From: an uncultured Saprospiraceae bacterium
GTDB lineage: Bacteria > Bacteroidota > Bacteroidia > Chitinophagales > Saprospiraceae
Direction: 5' to 3'
NCBI GenBank assembly: GCA_937921525.1
Contig: CAKZUM010000730.1
Location: 1-7,555, forward strand
DNA: 7,555 nt
Of the stretch, positions 1 to 5,828 are shown in pieces. Each line of letters starts with the position of its first letter. The first letter of the stretch is position 1. The notes under the pieces are model-generated. The model did no database searches. It saw only the letters and a list, made by a program, of their open reading frames with translations, and was not told the DNA's origin. Position numbers and translations under genes: made by a program.

Positions 1-49
1 AGTCAACGCCTAGATACACGACCTACAAAGATCCAAAAAAAATCCGTGT

Positions 50-64
50 AGCTACGAAGTAGCT
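50..64. repeat. Small perfect hairpin with GAA loop
   Basis: AGCTAC (50-55) and GTAGCT (59-64) are perfect reverse complements around a three-base GAA loop. The hairpin sits inside a wider structured stretch in which TCAACGC (3-9) matches GCGTTGA (67-73) in inverted orientation. A second GAA-loop hairpin occurs near the other end of the window (7220-7234). The design looks like a dispersed intergenic palindrome rather than an intrinsic terminator, because no T-run follows. Confidence 0.5.
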
Positions 65-119
65 CCGCGTTGAATTATGTCTTATAAGCTGCCTAGTTTT
101 TCTTAAGTTGACGACATTC

Positions 120-170
120 CACTTGCAGTGGTCCGATGAAATGTACAGCTTGATCGGACCACTGCAAGTG
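120..170. repeat. Perfect 18-bp inverted repeat (hairpin)
   Basis: The arms 120-137 (CACTTGCAGTGGTCCGAT) and 153-170 are exact reverse complements, separated by 15 bases. Each arm starts with an imperfect palindrome (CACTTGCAGTG). As a result 120-140 and 160-180 also match as direct repeats with a few mismatches, both ending in a variant of TCCGATNAA. No T-tract follows on either side, so it is not a standard intrinsic terminator. It could be a dispersed palindromic repeat, a processed RNA hairpin or a protein-binding site. The sequence does not decide between these. Confidence 0.75.
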
Positions 171-309
171 ATCCGATTAATTTCAAGAAAATGCCCCTGA
201 ATTGTTTTATACTCTATTATATACTACGATTTTTACTTTTCGTTCGCCCCAGTATTGCTAAAATTGAGTCTTGATTGTCAACGTTTTATAAGCATTCTCC
301 ATTCTCCAT

Positions 310-464
310 CACACTACTGGACATTTTAAAGAGCAGAGAATAGAGAGCAGAGAATAGAGACAGATTTCGTTTAAAAAATGACGAAATTTCGTTGTTTTCT
401 AATCGAAATACGTCTCTACTCTCTCTTCTCTGCTCTCTGTTCTAAACAATGTCCAGTAGTGTGG
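310..464. mobile_element. MITE-like non-coding element with TIRs and 8-bp duplication
   Basis: Terminal inverted repeats of 16 bp are exact: CACACTACTGGACATT at 310-325 and its reverse complement at 448-463. TTCTCCAT directly precedes (302-309) and follows (465-472) the element, fitting an 8-bp target-site duplication. The left flank also carries a tandem ATTCTCC pair (294-307), so part of this match could be local repetition. Inside the TIRs lie purine-rich and complementary pyrimidine-rich tracts (about 331-363 and 412-441) that can pair imperfectly, with an AT-rich centre. There is no transposase, so movement would need an enzyme supplied in trans. It lies 42 bp downstream of the symporter stop and might terminate transcription. 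Confidence 0.6.
331..358 (+). repeat. Two tandem 14-bp purine repeats
   Basis: GAGCAGAGAATAGA occurs twice without a gap (331-344 and 345-358), forming part of the left arm of the MITE-like element. The opposite arm (412-441) has the complementary CT-rich composition but only imperfect copies. This fits repeat expansion in one arm after the element formed. Confidence 0.7.
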
Positions 465-506
465 TTCTCCATTCATAATTAAGTCTAATTCATTAGAAAG
501 AGATAT

Positions 507-1976
507 TTACTCGTTACTTAATTCTATAGGAAATACACTAGGATCAAAACCCCATAAAAGAGGCAATACAAAATAGACAAACAACGTCAGCAGTAATATA
601 GACATAATATTCATACCGATTCCTGCTTTGACCATATCTGGTATTCTTAAATAACCTGACCCAAAAACAACGGCATTGGGCGGAGTGGCTACAGGTAACA
701 TGAACGCACATGATGCAGCTACTGTTGCTGCAACCATTAAAATATATGGATGTACATTTATCGTCAGTGCCATGGGGGCTAATACTGGTAGTAACATGGC
801 TGTGGTAGCCAAATTGGAGGTGATCTCCGTCAAGAAATTAACCGCAGCAATCATGGAAATAACTAAAATAATAATAGCGACTCCTTGTAGTAAAGTCATT
901 TGAGAAGCAATCCATTTGGCTAATCCACTCTCTGCAAAACCTGCTGCTAGAGCCATTCCACCTCCAAATAATAAAAGAATACCCCAAGGCAATTTAAGCG
1001 CTTCTTCCCAAGTCAATAATTTACGATCGCCTTCTTTAGTTGGAATTAAAAAGATAATAATTGCAGCAATCATTGCAATAATGGTATCATCAATGGCAGG
1101 GATGAATTGTTTTAAAAAAATGGACCGACAAATCCAAGCAATAGCGGTACAAAGAAAGATTCCAAAAATTAATTTCTCTTCATAGCTTACATGCCCTAGG
1201 GCGGCTACTTGTTTTTTTATCTCTGCTCTTCCTCCGGGAAATGCTTTTTGTTTAAATCGAAAAGCAAAACGGGTCAAATACAACCAACAAATAAAAAGCA
1301 ATATTATAGAAATTGGAAAACCAAAAGTAAACCATTGAACAAAAGTAATTTCAATACCATAAGTTTGTTCGACTACACCTGCTAACACTAAATTGGGTGG
1401 GGTACCAATTAAGGTAGCCATCCCTCCAATAGAGGCACTATACGCAATGGCCAACATCAAAGCCTTTCCAAAGATTAAATTCTCATCTTCAACAGTATCA
1501 GGATTATCTCTTAGTTGAGAAATAATAGCCATCCCAATTGGAAGCATCATAACAGAGGTAGCCGTATTAGAAATCCACATAGACATAGCGGCAGTTGCTA
1601 GCATAAATCCTAAGATGATATTGGTAACGTTAGTTCCTATAAAATTGATAATGTTTAGAGCAATTCTTTTGTGTAAATTCCATCGTTCAATAGTAATAGC
1701 TATGACAAAACCTCCCAAATATAGAAACACATATTTATGCCCAAAAGCGGCAGTAGTGGCGGACAAATCTAATGCACCTGTTAATGGAAATAGCACAATA
1801 GGGAGTAAAGCAGTAACTTCTATAGGAATCGCCTCTGTAATCCACCAAATTGCGATCCATAAGGTTGTTGCTAATACTGCATTCGCTTGGTCACTTAATC
1901 CTATCGGATGAAAAAATAGTATGGTTAATAAGAATATTATTGGTCCTAAGAATAATCCTATGATTTTTGAATTCAT
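507..1976 (-). CDS. DASS/SLC13 family sodium:di/tricarboxylate symporter
   Basis: This 489-residue hydrophobic protein of the divalent anion:Na+ symporter family (CitT/SdcS/VcINDY group) likely imports succinate, malate or related carboxylates with Na+ across the inner membrane. It has about eleven hydrophobic segments. Both pseudo-symmetric halves are visible. The first has an SNT motif at 136-138 (WISNTATS) followed by GTPPN at 191-195. The second has TEITSNLATT around 383-392 and ATPPN at 430-434. In characterised relatives these motifs form the Na+ and carboxylate sites. The second motif reads SNL rather than SNT, which may affect substrate choice, so the exact substrate is not assignable and sulfate cannot be fully excluded. 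Length is typical for the family. The start MNSKIIGLFL directly precedes the first membrane segment; no Shine-Dalgarno is seen. Transcribed divergently from the metallo-hydrolase gene. Confidence 0.92.
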   Translation of the reverse strand: MNSKIIGLFLGPIIFLLTILFFHPIGLSDQANAVLATTLWIAIWWITEAIPIEVTALLPIVLFPLTGALDLSATTAAFGHKYVFLYLGGFVIAITIERWNLHKRIALNIINFIGTNVTNIILGFMLATAAMSMWISNTATSVMMLPIGMAIISQLRDNPDTVEDENLIFGKALMLAIAYSASIGGMATLIGTPPNLVLAGVVEQTYGIEITFVQWFTFGFPISIILLFICWLYLTRFAFRFKQKAFPGGRAEIKKQVAALGHVSYEEKLIFGIFLCTAIAWICRSIFLKQFIPAIDDTIIAMIAAIIIFLIPTKEGDRKLLTWEEALKLPWGILLLFGGGMALAAGFAESGLAKWIASQMTLLQGVAIIILVISMIAAVNFLTEITSNLATTAMLLPVLAPMALTINVHPYILMVAATVAASCAFMLPVATPPNAVVFGSGYLRIPDMVKAGIGMNIMSILLLTLFVYFVLPLLWGFDPSVFPIELSNE

Positions 1977-1992
1977 TAGTCTGCTTGATACA

Positions 1993-2023
1993 GAAGTTGT
2001 TTTATGGTTACTTAAACAACTTC
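1993..2023. promoter_or_regulatory. Hairpin in the leader of the symporter gene
   Basis: GAAGTTGTTT (1993-2002) and AAACAACTTC (2014-2023) are exact reverse complements with an 11-base loop. The hairpin lies 17-47 bp upstream of the symporter start codon, where it could be an operator or a leader RNA stem. There is no sequence evidence for a ligand or regulator. Confidence 0.35.
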
Positions 2024-2147
2024 CTATTATAGATGAAGATGAAGGTGAAGGTAATTAATTCTTGTATTTGTAAGCTTGTTTAGAATAATTAATTGTTTTT
2101 TAGTTTTTATATTCTAATTTTATTAAAATTGTGCATAACTATTAGAC

Positions 2148-2165
2148 TTAATTCATCATTCCTAA
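2148..2165 (+). repeat. 18-bp intergenic repeat, copy A
   Basis: TTAATTCATCATTCCTAA is found here and, as an exact reverse complement, at 7154-7171. Its left flank (2141-2153, ATTAGACTTAATT) is matched in inverted orientation at 477-489 on the far side of the symporter gene. The copies lie only in spacers, so this looks like a degenerate dispersed repeat typical of AT-rich intergenic DNA. No function is evident. Confidence 0.5.
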
Positions 2166-2191
2166 ACTTGTCGAATAAACACTATTTATAA

Positions 2192-3244
2192 ATGAAAAAA
2201 TTACTCCTTGCTCTTTTCTCCTTGTTCCTAATTATTCTTACAATAGGTTGGCTCGTTATCAACTTTTTTCCTGAAAGATTAACTCCTTTTATTTTAAATC
2301 AACAACTGAAAAGACAAGCTACAATTGACAAAAAAAATGAAGTCTTATTAGCAGACAAAGAAAGTATATATGTGTATACTGTCGGCACGGGGGCACCCTT
2401 GCCAGGTGTTCGTGCGCAAACAGGAACAGCGGTTATTGTGAACGGTCATTTTTTTATGTTTGATGTAGGCGATGGGGTGGTGCAGAAGGCAGAAAACATG
2501 GGACTCCCATTAACAAAACTAGATGGAATTTTTATTACACATTGGCACTCTGATCATATGATGGACTTGCCAAGTATCATAAGTCGTTCTTGGTTATTGG
2601 GTAGAAATAATGATTTACACCTTTATGGCCCAGATGGTTTGGATACGCTTAATCAGGCCATCAATCAATATTTATATATTGAGAATGGACATCGGGTAGA
2701 TCATCATAGTACGGCCATTATGGATGTGTCCAAAGCTAAAGCCATCCCGCATGAATTTAAAAATATTCAGGGCGGGAAAGAGATCGTTTATCAACAAGAT
2801 GGTATTACCATTACTGCCTTCGATGTGAATCATGAACCTATCGAACCTGCAGTAGGCTATGCCATAGAGTATAAAGGGAAAAAAGTGGTGATTAGTGGTG
2901 ATACCAAAAAAAACGAAATGGTATTGGAAATGGCACAAGATGCAGATTTACTTTTTCATGAGGTTTTACTAGTTTCTTTGTTAAAAGAAATGGCCACTCT
3001 GGCTGGAGAAAATGGAAATCATAGGGGGGAGAAAATTATAACGGATATTCAAGACTATCATACTAGTCCAGCAGAGGTGGCAGCAATAGCTACTAAGGCT
3101 AATGTGAAGAAATTAGTCTTACATCATTTTGCTCCTGCCCCAGATTTGAAGTTGATTGAAAACTTATATAGGCAGGAACTTAAAGGTTATGATGGACCGA
3201 TCCATTTTGCAAATGATGGAGATCAGTTTGTCGTTTCTAAGTAG
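2192..3244 (+). CDS. Membrane-anchored RNase Z-like metallo-beta-lactamase-fold hydrolase
   Basis: This 350-residue protein has a metallo-beta-lactamase fold. Residues 4-24 form one strongly hydrophobic segment, an uncleaved anchor or signal sequence, so the catalytic domain is predicted outside the cytoplasm. Zinc ligands are visible in order: HWHSDH at 117-122 (H117, H119, D121, H122), H214 in VNHEP, D237 in SGDT, and H311/H312 near LVLHHFAP. H290 in YHTSPAEVA fits the extra histidine seen in RNase Z and arylsulfatase-type relatives. The GTGAPLP motif (65-71) is also typical of this branch. A periplasmic location argues against tRNA processing and towards a small-molecule ester, such as an aryl sulfate, phosphodiester or lactone; the substrate is inferred only at class level. 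It lies 97 bp upstream of the threonine synthase-like gene on the same strand, and no terminator was recognised between them, so co-transcription is possible. The start is the only good ATG ahead of the anchor. Confidence 0.88.
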   Translation: MKKLLLALFSLFLIILTIGWLVINFFPERLTPFILNQQLKRQATIDKKNEVLLADKESIYVYTVGTGAPLPGVRAQTGTAVIVNGHFFMFDVGDGVVQKAENMGLPLTKLDGIFITHWHSDHMMDLPSIISRSWLLGRNNDLHLYGPDGLDTLNQAINQYLYIENGHRVDHHSTAIMDVSKAKAIPHEFKNIQGGKEIVYQQDGITITAFDVNHEPIEPAVGYAIEYKGKKVVISGDTKKNEMVLEMAQDADLLFHEVLLVSLLKEMATLAGENGNHRGEKIITDIQDYHTSPAEVAAIATKANVKKLVLHHFAPAPDLKLIENLYRQELKGYDGPIHFANDGDQFVVSK

Positions 3245-3341
3245 CGATGAAATAATAAATTCGTTAAATTGGGGGAGGCTATTTTGTTCTCAGTTTTCGT
3301 TAAAAATTATACGCTAATATTTTTTTATTTACATACCAATA

Positions 3342-4796
3342 ATGATTCAATACGTCAGTACGAAGGGAGGAATACAGCCTGTAGATTTTGAAACAGCCAT
3401 ATTAGATGGCTTTGCTGCAGATGGTGGCTTATATGTTCCTACGGAATTACCACGCATCACCTTATCTCAATTAATGACATGGAAAGATTTCTCTTTTATA
3501 GAATTAGCCTATGAGGTATTATCCTTGTTTATTGATGAATCGGTGATGTCTGAAAAAGAATTGCGACAATTATTGACGGATAGTTATAGTACTTTCTATG
3601 ACTCGAATGTTATACCCTTTCATCCATTATCTTCTCCCCCTAATCTTTTTATCCAAGAGTTATTTCACGGGCCTACTTTGTCTTTTAAAGATATAGGAAT
3701 GTCCTTTATTGTGAATCTATTCAACTTCTTTTTACAACGTAAAAAAGATAGAATGACAATAGTAGTAGCGACTACAGGGGATACTGGACCCGCTGCCGCC
3801 CACGCATCCATTGGAAAATCAACTATTGACACCTGGGTACTGTACCCGAAGGAAATGATTACAGAAGAACAGGAACGTCAAATGACAACTATAACAGCAC
3901 CAAATATCTATCCAGTCGGTGTTAGCAATTGTCCAGATGGAGCAGATGATCTAGATATTTTAATTGCGGAATTATTTGCAGACAAAGAATTAAAAGAAGC
4001 ACTTAATTTATCTAGTGTTAATTCTATTAATTGGGGACGAGTGATGATGCAAACCGTTCATTATTTTTATGGATATTTAAAAGTAATAGATCGGGTAGGA
4101 GAGCCTTTAAATTTTGCAGTACCTTCAGGTGCTTTCGGGAATTTGTGTGCTGGTTCGTTAGCTAGAGCAATGGGTTTGCCTGTAGGAAAATTCATTGTTT
4201 CTAATAATCAAAATGCTTGCTTGCACCGAATATTTTCAACAGGTATTTTTTCTAAAGAGGAAATGATTAATTGCCCTTCTTCGGCTATTGATATTTTAGT
4301 GCCTTATAATTTTTGGCGATATTTGTATTTCGCAATAGGTCAAGATCCCATCAAGATAAGTTCGTGGATAAATGAATATAATCAGAATGGTATCGTTCAT
4401 TTTGATCGAAACACTTATGAAGCCTATAGCCAAGGATTTGTCTCCTATTCTATATCAAATGAAAAAACGCTATCCACAATAGAAAAGGTCTTTCGAGAAG
4501 AAAATTATTTATTAGATCCGCATGCAGCAGTAGCAGTCGCCGCAGCTATTTCTTTTAAAAAGGACTATTCTAATAATGCGCCAATTCTTTGTTTAGCAAC
4601 AGCTCATCCTTCTAAATTTCCAATAGCTATAAAAGATGCTTTGACTGATAAAGAGCAACTTCCTAGCGGGGCAACACATTTTTCTATAGAGGCAGCAAAA
4701 GAAAATTGTGAGCGAACTTATACTTGCCATTTTGAAAATATGCGAACTGCCATTCCTAAAATTATGAAAGAAAATTCAAATAAAGGGGACAGCTGA
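3342..4796 (+). CDS. Threonine synthase-like PLP enzyme (THNSL2-type)
   Basis: This is a fold-type II PLP enzyme of the threonine synthase family acting on O-phosphohomoserine in the cytoplasm. The N-terminal domain starts with YVSTKGG and continues with DGFAADGGLYVP (22-33), hallmark sequences of the family. The PLP lysine is K116 in GPTLSFKDIGM. The loops TTGDTG (144-149) and PSGAFGN (261-267) should hold substrate and cofactor phosphate, and LATAHPSKFP (418-427) is also characteristic. From recollection, the 484-residue length and overall pattern (VNSINWGR, VPYNFWR) resemble vertebrate THNSL2, whose characterised mouse form is a phospholyase giving 2-oxobutyrate. The NxND stretch of classical ThrC reads NQNA (289-292) here. 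Threonine synthase is therefore the safe family name, and a phospholyase is a real alternative. The 3' end overlaps the convergent homoserine kinase-like gene by 21 bp. Confidence 0.9.
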   Translation: MIQYVSTKGGIQPVDFETAILDGFAADGGLYVPTELPRITLSQLMTWKDFSFIELAYEVLSLFIDESVMSEKELRQLLTDSYSTFYDSNVIPFHPLSSPPNLFIQELFHGPTLSFKDIGMSFIVNLFNFFLQRKKDRMTIVVATTGDTGPAAAHASIGKSTIDTWVLYPKEMITEEQERQMTTITAPNIYPVGVSNCPDGADDLDILIAELFADKELKEALNLSSVNSINWGRVMMQTVHYFYGYLKVIDRVGEPLNFAVPSGAFGNLCAGSLARAMGLPVGKFIVSNNQNACLHRIFSTGIFSKEEMINCPSSAIDILVPYNFWRYLYFAIGQDPIKISSWINEYNQNGIVHFDRNTYEAYSQGFVSYSISNEKTLSTIEKVFREENYLLDPHAAVAVAAAISFKKDYSNNAPILCLATAHPSKFPIAIKDALTDKEQLPSGATHFSIEAAKENCERTYTCHFENMRTAIPKIMKENSNKGDS

Positions 4797-5696
4797 TTTT
4801 CGTACATCATCAGCAATCTTTTTCATCTCCAAATAAGCATCCTTATGGGAAGGTGTGGGAGCTATGATATTAAATTGACGAAACCTCCAGAATGCAGTGG
4901 CTGTAGCTGCATAAATAATAAATGTTTTTATAGCCTCTTTCTCTTTATTAGGTATAGCTATTCTTTTTTCGTAACCAATAATTAATTGTCTAGCCTTAGT
5001 AAAGTCAATGTCTCCATCTCGATTACACAGGCCGACAATTGCCATCCCAATATCATACATTCGATAGTAGTGACAAGCTTCCTCAAAATCAATAATGCTC
5101 GGTTTGTTCTGTCGATCTATAATTACATTACTAAAAAAAATATCACCATGAATTAAGGCTTTGGGTAAAGTTGCGTCCAAATTGTCCTTGATATAGCTGT
5201 GCATTTCAGATAACCAACCAATGAAAGAATGGCGTATATTGGCTGTCTCTAATTCAGAGAAAACTTGTTGTCCATAAGAATATACTTTTGGTAGATAGTC
5301 TGGAGATGGAATAAGATGCAATTGACTTATAGTTGTTCCTATCTCTTCTATTATTTGATGAGATAAGTCTTGTCTGATTTTTCCAGAAAGGTACCTTTTT
5401 AAAATGATTGGTTTGTCTTTGAAGAAGCTAATGTTTTGACCTTTTTTATTGGAAAGTATCGTAGTGCTAGTAAATTGATAGGCTTCTAGATGTTTTAATA
5501 ATTTAACTAAGATAGTCGTCTCTTCAAACGTTTTTCTTTCACAAATGGTCAAGATAAATTTCTGTTTTCCAGTCTCTAATAAATAATTAGTATTCTCCGA
5601 ACCCCCCTCTAAAATGGACCAGTCTGTAATTGGTAAAATCGCATATTGCTGTACTATTGCCTGTAGGGTCTTGTTATCTAAACGGGTATATAACAT
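4776..5696 (-). CDS. Type II homoserine kinase-like APH-family phosphotransferase
   Basis: This 306-residue kinase has the aminoglycoside/choline phosphotransferase fold. EGGSENTNYLL (30-40) forms the nucleotide loop, and KFILTICER (46-54) carries the likely ATP-binding lysine (K46). HGDIFFSN (183-190) is the Brenner catalytic motif (D185, N190), and IIDFEEA (201-207) holds the metal-binding D203. The loop plus 'ILTICER', 'DFEEACHYYRMYDIGMAI' and a late aromatic segment near 269-275 resemble Pseudomonas-type ThrB (homoserine kinase type II) more than antibiotic kinases. Predicted reaction: homoserine + ATP to O-phosphohomoserine. The neighbouring gene encodes an O-phosphohomoserine-using enzyme, which supports this. 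An unrelated small-molecule kinase of the same fold remains possible. Its last 21 bp overlap the 3' end of that gene in antisense. The start MLYTRLDN is the first ATG compatible with the family N-terminus. Confidence 0.83.
   Translation of the reverse strand: MLYTRLDNKTLQAIVQQYAILPITDWSILEGGSENTNYLLETGKQKFILTICERKTFEETTILVKLLKHLEAYQFTSTTILSNKKGQNISFFKDKPIILKRYLSGKIRQDLSHQIIEEIGTTISQLHLIPSPDYLPKVYSYGQQVFSELETANIRHSFIGWLSEMHSYIKDNLDATLPKALIHGDIFFSNVIIDRQNKPSIIDFEEACHYYRMYDIGMAIVGLCNRDGDIDFTKARQLIIGYEKRIAIPNKEKEAIKTFIIYAATATAFWRFRQFNIIAPTPSHKDAYLEMKKIADDVRKSAVPFI
4792..4823 (+). terminator. Weak candidate terminator for the threonine synthase-like gene
   Basis: GCTGAT (4792-4797) and ATCAGC (4809-4814) form a 6-bp stem with an 11-base loop, followed by AATCTTTTT. 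The stem includes the threonine synthase-like stop codon and lies within the antisense 3' end of the kinase gene. Since the two genes overlap there is no spacer for a normal terminator. The stem is short, so confidence is low. Confidence 0.3.
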
Positions 5697-5828
5697 GAAA
5701 TTAGTTTAGGAACTTCTTTTTAAATTTTTCCAATGTAATAGTTTTTATCTTTAATTTTCCACATTTATTGTAAATAGTCTTTTTAAGCTAATTAAAAGCA
5801 TATCTTCGGCTATGAAAAACAGGTCGAA

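Larger units (their letters stand above)
1..506. other. Gene-free, repeat-rich intergenic region
   Basis: No convincing coding region is seen on either strand. The stretch holds three palindromic structures, annotated separately at 50-64, 120-170 and 310-464. Two further nested short inverted matches lie at its left edge: 3-9 pairs with 67-73, and 15-20 pairs with 45-50. Between 180 and 293 the sequence is plain AT-rich spacer with no recognisable promoter, terminator or RNA. The first 51 bases could be the last codons of a plus-strand gene that starts outside the window, but this cannot be shown. Confidence 0.7.

Noticed and set aside
1..51. Possible C-terminal end of a plus-strand gene (frame 1: SQRLDTRPTKIQKKSV then TAG)
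   Set aside because: Only 16 codons, another frame is also open to position 75, and the stop falls in a hairpin. No family can be recognised.
120..170. Intrinsic terminator or CRISPR repeat
   Set aside because: There is no T-run after the stem, and only one inverted pair with no regularly spaced array.
378..482. 34-codon ORF starting with ATG inside the MITE-like element
   Set aside because: It runs through the CT-rich arm and terminal repeat, and its composition follows the repeat rather than a protein.
676..1911. Three plus-strand ORFs of 75-98 codons at 676-903, 916-1185 and 1615-1911
   Set aside because: They are antisense to the well-supported symporter gene and have no recognisable motifs.
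2163..2170. TAAACTTG as a Bacteroidota -7 box (TAnnTTTG) upstream of the metallo-hydrolase gene
   Set aside because: One mismatch, and the only TTG upstream is about 31 bases away, longer than the usual spacing. Similarly weak is TATCTTCG at 5801-5808.
2672..2938. Minus-strand ORF of 88 codons
   Set aside because: It is antisense to the metallo-hydrolase catalytic region, whose zinc ligands show which strand is real.
4776..5696. Aminoglycoside resistance phosphotransferase
   Set aside because: The fold matches, but the loop and catalytic context look like type II homoserine kinase, and the neighbour encodes the next enzyme of that pathway.
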